Source of the DNA: Methanosarcinales archaeon
GTDB taxonomy: Archaea; Halobacteriota; Methanosarcinia; Methanosarcinales; Methanogasteraceae
Length of the DNA: 39,252 nucleotides
NCBI GenBank assembly: GCA_030604085.1
Contig: JAUVWP010000003.1
Location: forward strand, 1 to 39,252
Reading direction: 5' to 3'
In this document: positions 8,432-17,603 of the stretch, piece after piece
Position numbering within the stretch: position 1 is the first letter of the stretch
How the letters are laid out: each line of letters opens with the position of its first letter
The notes under the pieces: model-generated
Databases searched by the model: none
What the model was told of the DNA's origin: nothing
What the model saw: only the letters and a program-made list of their open reading frames with translations
Position numbers and translations under genes: made by a program

Positions 8432-8659
8432 ATGGCAAAGAAAATACTACCATTGGCTCCAGTTGAGCGACTTATACGGGCTGCATCCGAAGGCGACATC
8501 AGGGTCAGCGAATCAGCATGCAGCGCTTTGACCGACGAGCTCGAGAAGATCGGAATGAAAATCGCTAAGGAAGCGATTATCGAGACGAAACACGCGGGCA
8601 GAAAGACGGTTAAGGCAGAAGACATCAACAGAGCACTTGATATACTCAAACTGGGCTGA
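8432..8659 (+). CDS. Archaeal histone
   Basis: MAKKILPLAPVERLIRAASEGDIRVSESACSALTDELEKIGMKIAKEAIIETKHAGRKTVKAEDINRALDILKLG; RBS aaaaggagg. Confidence 0.97.
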   Translation: MAKKILPLAPVERLIRAASEGDIRVSESACSALTDELEKIGMKIAKEAIIETKHAGRKTVKAEDINRALDILKLG

Positions 8660-8679
8660 ACTTCCGGTTTGAACGCTTG

Positions 8680-8720
8680 CCGCCCGGCGAATCGGTCGTT
8701 GTGGGCGGTCTTATTTTTTT
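8680..8720 (+). terminator. Intrinsic-like terminator after histone
   Basis: CCGCCC ... GGGCGG stem followed by TTATTTTTTT. Confidence 0.6.
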
Positions 8721-8729
8721 AGGGGTACC

Positions 8730-9620
8730 ATGAACACATATTACACATCTGAAGAGATCGAGAAGTATCGGCAGGCGGGAAAGATCCTTGCAGAGGTGCG
8801 GGAGCAGACCGCAAAGAGAATAACAGTCGGAGCGAGCATCCTTGAGACCGCGGTCTTTTCAGAGAATCTGATACGCGATCTCGGCGGACAGCCCGCATTC
8901 CCGTGCAACCTTTCGCTAAACGAGGATGCTGCGCACTATACGCCCGGCGCAGACGATACAGCGGTATTCGGCGAAGATATGGTAAAACTCGACATCGGGG
9001 TCCACGTCGATGGATATATCGCGGATGCTGCCATGACCGTCGATCTTTCAGATCATCCTGAACTCGTGGACGCGTCGAGGGCAGCGCTTGAGAGCGCTAT
9101 CGGCGTGATTCACGCCGGCATCGACACAAGGGAGATTGGGGCGGCAATCGAGGAGACGATTGGTGAGTTCGGATACAGACCGATCTCAAACCTCACAGGA
9201 CACGGACTCGCACAATACCAGGCACATGCCCAACCAAGCATCCCGAACGTACATGCACGCACCGGAACCGTGCTTTACGATGGGCAGGTGGTCGCAATCG
9301 AGCCGTTCGCTACTGAGGGGGAAGGAAAGGTCAGGGATGCGACGAGATGGGAGATTTACCACGTGACGACAGAAAAACCCACGCTTTCGCGCATTCCAAG
9401 AGAAAGAGCACTGCTAAAGGAGATGATGGAGTATAAAAACCTCCCGTTTGCGAGAAGATGGTTTTCCGGAGCGAAGATCGACCTCACATTCAGGCAACTG
9501 ACAAAAGCAGGACTTATCAAACCTTATCCCATCCTGCGGGAGGTCACCGGTGCGCTCGTGTCTCAGGCAGAGCATACCGTGATCGTCACCGAGAATGGCT
9601 GTGAGGTTACAACTGCATGA
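8730..9620 (+). CDS. map: Methionine aminopeptidase type II
   Basis: [78 protein letters not shown]. Confidence 0.95.
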   Translation: MNTYYTSEEIEKYRQAGKILAEVREQTAKRITVGASILETAVFSENLIRDLGGQPAFPCNLSLNEDAAHYTPGADDTAVFGEDMVKLDIGVHVDGYIADAAMTVDLSDHPELVDASRAALESAIGVIHAGIDTREIGAAIEETIGEFGYRPISNLTGHGLAQYQAHAQPSIPNVHARTGTVLYDGQVVAIEPFATEGEGKVRDATRWEIYHVTTEKPTLSRIPRERALLKEMMEYKNLPFARRWFSGAKIDLTFRQLTKAGLIKPYPILREVTGALVSQAEHTVIVTENGCEVTTA

Positions 9621-10531
9621 TGCATCTCATCTCCGTATCAGACCTGACGCACGAGGAGATATATGAGCTCCTCGATCTGGCTGCCCGGATAAAAGAGAGA
9701 CGCGGCCATTACACGGATGCGCTCAAAGACATGAGTCTTGCCATGATATTTGAAAAGCCGTCCACGCGCACGAGGGTTTCATTTGAGGTTGCGATGACCG
9801 AATTCGGAGGACACGCGCTCTACTTGAATTACGCCGATCTCCAGCTCGGACGGAGCGAGACGATCTGCGATACCGCAAGCGTGCTCTCCAGATACGTCCA
9901 TGTGATCATGGCGCGGGTTTATCGCCACGAGACCGTACGTGAACTTGCGAGATGCGCAGATATCCCTGTGATCAATGCGCTCTCTGATATGGAGCATCCG
10001 TGCTAGTTGCTTGCAGATCTGCTGACCATCCGGGAACGAAAAGGCGATCTTAAGGATCTGCGCATCGCGTGGATCGGGGACGGGAACAACGTCTGCAACT
10101 CACTGATACTTGGAAGTGCAATAACCGGCATGAACCTCTCGGTAGCGTGCCCTGCCGGATATGAGCCGGATGCGGGGATGGTGGCTAATGCTAACGAACT
10201 CGGAAGCGGCGTCTTGATTACAAACGACCCGATCGAGGCAGCATCCGGCGCTGATGTCCTCTACACCGATGTATGGGTATCGATGGGGGATGAGAAGGAA
10301 GAAGAGAAGCGCCTCCGGGATTTTTCCGGTTTCCAGATCAACAACGATCTTTTGAGTCATGCAAAATCCGATTGTATCGTGCTTCACTGCCTACTAGCGC
10401 ATCGCGGTCAGGAAATCTCTGCCGAGGTGTTGGATGGCGAGCATTCGGTTGTGATGGATCAGGCAGAGAACCGACTGCACGCGCAAAAAGCGCTACTGAT
10501 GACGGTGATCCCGCGCCAGTGCGATGGGTAA
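9617..10531 (+). CDS. argF: Ornithine carbamoyltransferase, interrupted by an in-frame TAG (10004-10006) in the HPCQ motif
   Basis: [20 protein letters not shown]...[23 protein letters not shown]...[11 protein letters not shown]; both halves in the same frame (305 codons including TAG). Confidence 0.9.
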
Positions 10532-10548
10532 CCCCACGCACACCAAAG

Positions 10549-10558
10549 GTTTATATCC
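10549..10558 (+). promoter_or_regulatory. Box A / TATA element upstream of tRNA-Lys
   Basis: gtttatatcc about 30 nt upstream of the mature tRNA 5' end. Confidence 0.6.
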
Positions 10559-10586
10559 TGCATGACCCAACAGATCACGTCCAGAC

Positions 10587-10660
10587 GGGCTCGTAGCTCA
10601 GCCAGGCAGAGCGGTGGGCTCTTAACCCATTCGCCAAGGGTTCGAATCCCTTCGAGCCCG
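10587..10660 (+). tRNA. tRNA-Lys (anticodon CTT)
   Basis: GGGCTCG/CGAGCCC acceptor, GCTC D-arm, GTGGG-CTCTTAA-CCCAT anticodon arm, AAGGGTTCGAATCCCTT T-arm; no encoded CCA. Confidence 0.95.
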
Positions 10661-10674
10661 TTTGCAACCCAAGG

Positions 10675-10995
10675 GTGGCAAACGTGGTAACGATCACCAA
10701 GTCCGCAGTAGATGAACTGAAAACCATTCTCAAAGCCGAAGCCAGCCCAGAACATGCCGATTGCGGTCTGCGAATATATGTGGTTGGAGTGGGCGATCAT
10801 GGCATAACTTATGGTCTTGAACTGGACAGTGCCCGAAACGGCAGTGACATTGTGCTCGATCTCGGCGGGATCAGGACGCTCATCGACGAGAAGATCGCGC
10901 CATCGATGCAGAACATCGTGATCGATTTTACGGATACCTGCGATGGGCGTGGATTCGTGATCAATAATCCATACATGTGCTGTGGTTGCAGGTGA
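10675..10995 (+). CDS. HesB/IscA-like iron-sulfur assembly protein
   Basis: ITKSAVDELKTILKAE...LRIYVVGVGDHGITYGLELD...VIDFTDTCDGRGFVINNPYMCCGCR. Confidence 0.85.
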   Translation: MANVVTITKSAVDELKTILKAEASPEHADCGLRIYVVGVGDHGITYGLELDSARNGSDIVLDLGGIRTLIDEKIAPSMQNIVIDFTDTCDGRGFVINNPYMCCGCR

Positions 10996-11063
10996 CGTTC
11001 CTGGCAGACATACTTTTATAGATCGCCATAACCCTATCAGAATACAGAATATGAGGAATCATA

Positions 11064-12065
11064 ATGATGAAGAAAATATTATTGATATGCATCCTACTGC
11101 TTTCCTTTGCACCCAATGCAGTCGGTTCTCCACAGTATGCGATGCAGGGTGTGACCATACCAATGAATCTCCTCGAACTGAACTACAATATCGGCGATGA
11201 TGCAGCGACAATAACCGAAACGATCGTATTCAGAAACAACGGGGATACAAACTACTCAGGGGATCTGCACATCACGATTCCCGGGAATGCACAGATCATG
11301 CAGGTTCGGAAGATGGGACATGCAGCCAATGCCACGCCGACCTCGATCCCGCATGAGTTGGATGGAGAAATCCTGCGCTGGGGTGCAGCGATTGATCCGG
11401 GGGACATGGCGATGTACTCGGTGATGTATGCCGTACCAATCGCCGAATCAGGCGAGTTTGTAAAGAATCTCGATCCGGCAGTCGTGAACTATCCGATCGG
11501 CGCATTCAGATTGAAAGTCAATACGGATGCCAGCGTCAAATTCACGGATGGTGCCAAGAATGCGATAAAACCCGATGAAACAAGTCAGGAAGAGGATGGT
11601 AGCATGCTCTATGCATGGTCAGGACCTTTAGCGTTTAAGGAGTTGCATGTGAATACATCACAGCCACAGCCATCCAGTATGGATAAATGGATTGTATACG
11701 GCATCATTGCGGTGCTAATCATCGCTGCGCTGAGCTATCCGATAATCCATGTTAGGAATAACAAACTGCGTGCGAAGGAAGGCGGAAATAAATTATCATG
11801 CGCGTCCTGCACTGTTTGCAGCGGGGACGATGAGAATGATAAAGAGCCGAGAGGGGGCGACTGGGATGAGATGGATGAGATCCTCACGGAGGTCTCCCAG
11901 ACTGAAGAGGATCTGATACGGAAGAAGAGGGCGATCCTTGCCGTGCTTAATAAACTGGAAGAGGATCGTGAAACTGGCGCGGTTTCAGATGCGTATTACA
12001 AGCGGCTATCATCGAAATATGAGAAGCAGGCAATCGAGATAATGAAACAACTGGACCGGATGTGA
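11064..12065 (+). CDS. Exported membrane-anchored hypothetical protein with cytosolic coiled-coil tail
   Basis: Signal peptide, beta-rich ectodomain, TM WIVYGIIAVLIIAALSYPII, then a CASCTVC motif and a charged helical tail. Confidence 0.75.
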   Translation: MMKKILLICILLLSFAPNAVGSPQYAMQGVTIPMNLLELNYNIGDDAATITETIVFRNNGDTNYSGDLHITIPGNAQIMQVRKMGHAANATPTSIPHELDGEILRWGAAIDPGDMAMYSVMYAVPIAESGEFVKNLDPAVVNYPIGAFRLKVNTDASVKFTDGAKNAIKPDETSQEEDGSMLYAWSGPLAFKELHVNTSQPQPSSMDKWIVYGIIAVLIIAALSYPIIHVRNNKLRAKEGGNKLSCASCTVCSGDDENDKEPRGGDWDEMDEILTEVSQTEEDLIRKKRAILAVLNKLEEDRETGAVSDAYYKRLSSKYEKQAIEIMKQLDRM

Positions 12066-12066
12066 G

Positions 12067-12672
12067 ATGAGAACCGGAATCATCCTCTGTGGCGGCAGAA
12101 GCAGACGTTTCGGGAAGGATAAGGCACTGCTGACAATCGATGGGGTGCCGATGGTTCGAAGGATGGCTGGTCGCATCTCACAGGTCGTGGATGATGTCAT
12201 CATCGCTGCACGGGACTCTGCATAGTGCGAATCGCTTGCAGCAATTTCAGCGGTTCCCGACGATGCAGAGGTTGTATGTGATCCGGTCAAAGGATACGGT
12301 CCCGTCGCAGGCATTCTCGCTGGATTGAGCGCATCGAAATCAGAGTATTCGATCTGTCTCGCATGTGATCTGCCTTACGTCAATCCGGATGTTATCGATG
12401 CGCTCTTTGGATGCGCAGAGGAGAATAATAGCGATGCTGCAATCCCGAAGCATCCGAATGGGATACTTGAACCGCTCCATGCCATCTACGGCAGGTCGAT
12501 GGCAGATGCGTGTCGCGATGCTATGGGGACGGGGGAGCACACCATCCGCGGAGCGATATCATTGCTGGATGATGTTCTTTTTGTGTCGGTAGAATCGCTC
12601 CGCAGGTTCGATCCTGATCTGCGTACGTTTCTGAACGTGAATTATCCGGAGGATCTTGGGGTGATGGCATGA
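12067..12672 (+). CDS. mobA: Molybdenum cofactor guanylyltransferase (MobA-like) interrupted by an in-frame TAG (12223-12225)
   Basis: [30 protein letters not shown]...[72 protein letters not shown]; halves are in the same frame. Confidence 0.85.
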
Positions 12673-13751
12673 GAGAGAACCACATCGCAGAGAAGACACT
12701 GCTCGAGATGATCGAGGACCTCTACGACCAGTTCGAGAACGGAACGATCCCGAACATCAAGATATCTACGAGAACAAAGAAGAACATCGAGTACAACGAG
12801 GATAGTGAGGTCTGGGTATATGGCGATCAAACCAGCGTGCGAAGTGCAAAGACTGTAAAGGGCGCGTATCATCTCTTGAAGATGGCATATTCGATAGAAC
12901 TCCTCGTAAACGAGCATTTGAGGAACAACCGCGGATCCACGCTGCGAGAACTCTACTACATATCAGAGAACTGGGATATTGCAAAGTTTAAGCAGCAGTC
13001 AGAGAGCGATCGGCTGATCGAGGATCTCGAGATCATCACTGCGCTCCAGCGGGAGGATTTCCATATCCGGCCCGAGGAGGATGGGGCAACGATCTTCGGA
13101 CCCGTATCCCTACTCGAAGAGACAAAAAGGGGCGAGCGTCTCATCCACTGCCGGGAGGATGTTGGCGAGAGCGGATACCAGATACCGTTTAACGTGGACA
13201 ACGTCAGATTCAAGGATCACGATGCGAAACTCGTTGTTGCGATCGAGACCGGCGGTATGTATGCCAGGTTGATCGAGAACGGGTTTGATGAGGAGTATGA
13301 TGCGATTCTAGTGCACCTGAAGGGTCAGCCAGCACGCAGCACCCGCCGCATGGTAAAACGCATGAGCGAGGAGTTATCACTCCCTGTCGTCGTCTTCACG
13401 GACGGCGATCCATGGAGTTACCGGATCTATGCAAGCGTTGCTTACGGATCGATCAAGAGTGCGCACCTTTCTGAGTATCTTGCGGCACCGAAGGCATTCT
13501 TTCTTGGCGTGCAGCCGTCAGACATCGTAGAGTACTCACTTTCCACGGACAAGTTGACAGATCAGGATATCGCCGCTCTGAAGAGCGAACTCACCGATCC
13601 GAGATTCGATACCGAGTACTGGAAGGAACAGATCAATCTCCAGCTCAAACTCGGGAAGAAATCCGAGCAGCAGGCGTTTGCCGGGAAGGGTCTGGATTTC
13701 GTGACTGACACATATCTGCCAACCCGCCTCTCAGAGATGGGGGTCGTATAA
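12669..13751 (+). CDS. top6A: DNA topoisomerase VI subunit A
   Basis: [36 protein letters not shown] plus Toprim-like [44 protein letters not shown] and [22 protein letters not shown]. Confidence 0.96.
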   Translation: MRENHIAEKTLLEMIEDLYDQFENGTIPNIKISTRTKKNIEYNEDSEVWVYGDQTSVRSAKTVKGAYHLLKMAYSIELLVNEHLRNNRGSTLRELYYISENWDIAKFKQQSESDRLIEDLEIITALQREDFHIRPEEDGATIFGPVSLLEETKRGERLIHCREDVGESGYQIPFNVDNVRFKDHDAKLVVAIETGGMYARLIENGFDEEYDAILVHLKGQPARSTRRMVKRMSEELSLPVVVFTDGDPWSYRIYASVAYGSIKSAHLSEYLAAPKAFFLGVQPSDIVEYSLSTDKLTDQDIAALKSELTDPRFDTEYWKEQINLQLKLGKKSEQQAFAGKGLDFVTDTYLPTRLSEMGVV

Positions 13752-14567
13752 GTGGGCAACTTCCTCTTTGCTGCCCGGTCGTGCCTCGGATTCCTGACCA
13801 CGATTCCTGTTGGCATCAGCATGGAAGGGCTTGCTGCTCTCGGTAAGCGCCTGTATCTCTTTCCGGTGATCGGCGCGGTCATCGGGCTTCTGATAGGCGG
13901 GATCGGCTATCTCTTCGGATCAGTTCTGCCGCCAGAGGCAGCTTCGGTCATGATCGTAGCCTCGCTCTATTATCTCACAGGCATCAACCACCTCGACGGG
14001 CTTTCTGACTTTGGCGACGGGTTCGTTGCACACGGTTCACGCGAAAAAAAGATCGGTGCGATGCGCGACGTCTCGCTTGGTATCGGAGGGGTTGTCTTCT
14101 GTGTGATCGCGGTTCTCGGATTGTTCGCAGCGATGAGCGGGATACTGGGGCGCGATGCGGTCGGTGTCGGCTATCAGTTTCTTGCGGTCATGATCGCTGC
14201 CGAGGTGAGCGCAAAGCAGGCGATGCTCACGATCTCGGCGTTCGGAAGAAGCATCCACCCGGGACTTGGATCGATCATGATCGATGAGACCGGATTTCGT
14301 GAGTTCGCAATCGGGCTTGTCTTTTCGGCTGCGGTCTGCGTGCTTGTCTTCGCGGTTGTGGGCGGGGGTATGTATGTTGGCCCGGGTGCAGGCGCAGGTC
14401 TGCCCTTGCTCGGTATTGCGATGCTCGGCAGCGCAATCGCATTGTCGCTCGTCGTTCTCCGAATCGCAAACCGCAACTTCGGCGGCATCAGCGGCGATGT
14501 GATAGGGGCTACGAATGAGATTGCACGGCTTGGTGCGCTGCTGGTGGCTGTGGTGTGGGTGATGTAG
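13752..14567 (+). CDS. cobS: Adenosylcobinamide-GDP ribazoletransferase CobS (GTG start)
   Basis: FLTTIPVGI...LDGLSDFGDGFVAHGSREKKIGAMRDVSLGIGGV...NRNFGGISGDVIGATNEIARLGAL. Confidence 0.94.
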   Translation: MGNFLFAARSCLGFLTTIPVGISMEGLAALGKRLYLFPVIGAVIGLLIGGIGYLFGSVLPPEAASVMIVASLYYLTGINHLDGLSDFGDGFVAHGSREKKIGAMRDVSLGIGGVVFCVIAVLGLFAAMSGILGRDAVGVGYQFLAVMIAAEVSAKQAMLTISAFGRSIHPGLGSIMIDETGFREFAIGLVFSAAVCVLVFAVVGGGMYVGPGAGAGLPLLGIAMLGSAIALSLVVLRIANRNFGGISGDVIGATNEIARLGALLVAVVWVM

Positions 14568-14684
14568 CGCTATAGCTATATGCAAACCCTGTACCGGTGT
14601 GTATGATACTAGGCGGTCGAATAATACGCCCAAAGCCGTCACACACCAAACCTTTATAGGTATGTCGCAGCATACGAAACTCTG

Positions 14685-15656
14685 ATGAACAAGGAGGCGC
14701 TAACACTCCAGGTTATCGAGATCCTGAGCAAAGCCGGGTTTACGCTCTCGGATCGGTGTAATATCCGACCTCGAAGTTTCGATCTGGCTGCGCGGCGCTG
14801 CAACATCCTGCTGCTACTCCGCGTACTCTCGAACATCGATGGGTTGAGTGCCGAGACTGCACGGGAGATGCGGCACCTCTCCGGTTTTCTGGATGGGAGC
14901 CCGCTGGTCATAGGGAGTAAGTCGCGCGATCAGACGCTTGCGGATGGTGTGACATATTTCAGATACGGCATCCCATCGATCAATCCTGGCACGCTGCGCG
15001 ATTGCTTTATAGAGGGCGTGCCCCCGCTGGTTCATGCCGCACCGGGCGGACTCTACATTAAGATCGATAGCGAACGCCTGAAAAGCATCCGCACCGCTAA
15101 TAATATCTCGCTTGGGGAACTCGCAGCCGAACTTGGGATATCGCGGAGAACGGTCAGCAAGTACGAGGAAGGAGGGACGGATGCATCGATCGATGTGGTG
15201 CTCCGTCTCGAAGAGATCCTCGATGCCGAACTGGTCTGCCCGATCAAGCTACTCTCGACAGAAAGGGACCTAACCAAACAGGATCCTGTGCCGGAACCGT
15301 CAGAACAGTCCGAACCGAATGAAGTTTCGTTGCTGCTCACACCGCTTGGATTTTTCGTATTTCCTGCGAAACAGGCGCCGTTCAATGCCATATCCAACGA
15401 TAGCAGCGATAACAACACTATGCTGACCGGGTTTAGCACGTACAACCGGACGATGGTGAGAAATGCCCGCTTGATGAGCAGCATCTCATCCGTTGCAGGA
15501 ACTAAATCCGTGTACATTGTGAAAGGGGTGTGCAGACATACGCAGATCGATGGAACTGTACTGATCGAAGAGAGCGAATTCAAAAGAATCGATGACCTTG
15601 ATGATGTCATGCGACTCATTCAGGAGAGAAATGTCGATAAAGGAGATACAACATGA
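14685..15656 (+). CDS. Archaeal XRE-family transcriptional regulator (COG1395-like)
   Basis: VIEILSKAGFTLSDRCNIRPRSFDLAARR...LKSIRTANNISLGELAAELGISRRTVSKYEEGGTDASIDVVLRLEEIL. Confidence 0.88.
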   Translation: MNKEALTLQVIEILSKAGFTLSDRCNIRPRSFDLAARRCNILLLLRVLSNIDGLSAETAREMRHLSGFLDGSPLVIGSKSRDQTLADGVTYFRYGIPSINPGTLRDCFIEGVPPLVHAAPGGLYIKIDSERLKSIRTANNISLGELAAELGISRRTVSKYEEGGTDASIDVVLRLEEILDAELVCPIKLLSTERDLTKQDPVPEPSEQSEPNEVSLLLTPLGFFVFPAKQAPFNAISNDSSDNNTMLTGFSTYNRTMVRNARLMSSISSVAGTKSVYIVKGVCRHTQIDGTVLIEESEFKRIDDLDDVMRLIQERNVDKGDTT

Positions 15657-16255
15657 AAGCAATCAAGATAATAATGATAATCCTTCTGGCAGTTGCCGCG
15701 TGTGCGTGCATCGTGCCAGACGAGCCGGAGATACCGACACCAACACCGACCCCCGACCAGACGCCAATAATACCGCAAGGCATCGCAGGCATGATTCCCG
15801 CGGAGAATCTCCCGAGGACGTTTAAACTGATAGCACTGGTCGATGAAAACACGACAGGGTCGATGAACATAACCGAGGAAGCACTGTCAATGATCGTTGG
15901 AAACCTAAGCGTCGGAGAGATTAAGGCAGTTCAGGGAGTCTACGACTTTGAAGCTAAGACATATTCAGTCTCTGTAACCGTCATCGAGTGCACCGATTCG
16001 GTGAATGCCGCAAATGCTGTCGAGAACTACAAGAACAATCCAGATTTCGAGAACCCCCCGTCACTGACGGTCTCTCGATTCGGGAAGGTGACGTTCAACG
16101 AGCACGAGGCGACCGAAGTTCGGAGGAAACCACTTGGAAGCGATGGCATAAGATATGGCTATATCTGGTCAAACGGCAACTTCGTCTTCATCGTTGAGCC
16201 CGGGACTGACAACAGACTGGAGAGCATGGAACTGGCTCAAATGACCCTATCCTAA
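15653..16255 (+). CDS. Hypothetical exported lipoprotein
   Basis: N-terminal LLAVAACACIVPDEPEIPTPTPTPD: lipobox-like Cys followed by Thr/Pro linker; overlaps upstream stop. Confidence 0.7.
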   Translation: MKAIKIIMIILLAVAACACIVPDEPEIPTPTPTPDQTPIIPQGIAGMIPAENLPRTFKLIALVDENTTGSMNITEEALSMIVGNLSVGEIKAVQGVYDFEAKTYSVSVTVIECTDSVNAANAVENYKNNPDFENPPSLTVSRFGKVTFNEHEATEVRRKPLGSDGIRYGYIWSNGNFVFIVEPGTDNRLESMELAQMTLS

Positions 16256-16268
16256 AACAGGAGGCTAC

Positions 16269-17264
16269 ATGAAGAAAACTATAGTAATACTGAAGGTACT
16301 ACTGCTTGCAGCGTTTTCCGGATGCGTCGAAAGTCCGGAAGATGACGAGGCAGAAGAAGCAACAATGACACATCTCCGCATCGGATACCAGCCAAGCACC
16401 CATCAGATCGCACACATGGTTGCGATGGATAAGGGCTGGTGGGAAGAGGATCTCGCAGAGTTCGGGATCACGAAAGTTTCTGATAGCGAGTTCCCATCGG
16501 GTCCGCCAGAGATGGTTGCCATGATGGGCGGTCACCTCGATATCGCGTACGTTGGCGCTGCGCCGCCGATCACTGCGATCGCGCAAGGGCTCGATGCGAA
16601 GATCGTTGCTGCTGTGCAGACCCAAGGATCCGATCTCGTGCTCAGGCCAGAGATCAACTACACCTCACCATCCGACCTTCGCGGGCTTACGATCGCAACG
16701 TTCCCGCCGGGCTCGATTCAGGACACAGTATTCAGGAAATTCCTGATGGATAACAACATCAGCACCGATGATGTTGTGATCAAGGAGATGGGACCTGGTG
16801 ACGCGATGGCTGCGATCACAGCAGGGGCAGTGGATGGTGTCTTCCTGCCGCATCCGGGTCCGGCAGTGATCGAGATGGAGGGTAACGGCAGAAGCGTTGT
16901 CGGTTCAGGCGAGATGTGGCAGGATCATGCATGCTGCTGCCTGCTCGTAAGCGGTGAACTGATCAGGAAACACCCGGAGATGGTCAAGCAGATCATCAGG
17001 ACGCACATCAAGGCGACCGAGTATCTCAAAGGGAACCAGGACGAGGCAGCCGGGATATTCGCAAATAAGACAGGATATGATCTCGACAAGGTCAAGTATT
17101 CCTTCGAAACGTGGGACGGTGAATGGATCAGCGATCCACACCTCGAGATTAACAGCACCCTCAAATTTGCGAAGGTTCACTACGATCTCGGAAATATCGA
17201 CACAACGCTTACAGAGGAGGATCTCTTTGATACAAGGTTCTATGATGCGGTGACAGGGGAGTAA
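16269..17264 (+). CDS. ABC transporter substrate-binding lipoprotein (NMT1/SsuA/NrtA-like)
   Basis: Lipobox AAFSGCVES; MTHLRIGYQPSTHQIAHMVAMDKGWWEE...GHLDIAYVGAAPPITAIAQGLDAKIVAAVQTQGSDLVL. Confidence 0.87.
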   Translation: MKKTIVILKVLLLAAFSGCVESPEDDEAEEATMTHLRIGYQPSTHQIAHMVAMDKGWWEEDLAEFGITKVSDSEFPSGPPEMVAMMGGHLDIAYVGAAPPITAIAQGLDAKIVAAVQTQGSDLVLRPEINYTSPSDLRGLTIATFPPGSIQDTVFRKFLMDNNISTDDVVIKEMGPGDAMAAITAGAVDGVFLPHPGPAVIEMEGNGRSVVGSGEMWQDHACCCLLVSGELIRKHPEMVKQIIRTHIKATEYLKGNQDEAAGIFANKTGYDLDKVKYSFETWDGEWISDPHLEINSTLKFAKVHYDLGNIDTTLTEEDLFDTRFYDAVTGE

Positions 17265-17275
17265 TCCCCTTTTTG
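17256..17275 (+). terminator. Hairpin terminator with stop codon in loop
   Basis: GGGGA-GTAA-TCCCC followed by TTTTT. Confidence 0.65.
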
Positions 17276-17391
17276 TTTCTTTTTAGCGCTATCGAATATA
17301 TCTGGTACTGTTCTAACATACGGTAGTTTGCCACAGTGGGTGCTATAATCGAATATGCTCAATAGCATCGGGCTGCATACCCCCCGGGTCT

Positions 17392-17477
17392 CACCACAGA
17401 GGCCGCGGAGAACGCGGAGTTTTTCACTCCGCTCCCTCTACATGCTGCCGGCTTTGCTAACGCATTCCGCGGTTAAA
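17392..17477. repeat. CCACAGAG...CCGCGGTTAAAT palindromic intergenic repeat (copy A)
   Basis: GC-rich imperfect inverted repeat sharing gctgcc...ttccgcggtta with the copy at 24889. Confidence 0.5.
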
Positions 17478-17603
17478 TCCCCTACATTGGTCCTCGTGAT
17501 TTTAACCACGCTGTATCGAGCGCGTATACCTGATTTGGGACACTACCCAAAAATCTTATATGTTCCGGAACCCATTGCAAAGGACAGGGAGTAATACGGG
17601 AGA

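Noticed and set aside
9617-12672. Genome-wide reassignment of TAG to pyrrolysine
   Set aside because: TAG ends roughly nine well-bounded genes here (cbiX-like, cobS, pyrD, pth2, 19817, 20348, aIF2-beta, GGR, DUF2103), so it is an ordinary stop; only site-specific suppression, mutation or error remain.
14037-14642. 201-aa minus-strand ORF opposite cobS
   Set aside because: Antisense to a convincing CobS; His/Asp/Arg-rich composition typical of a reverse-frame artefact.
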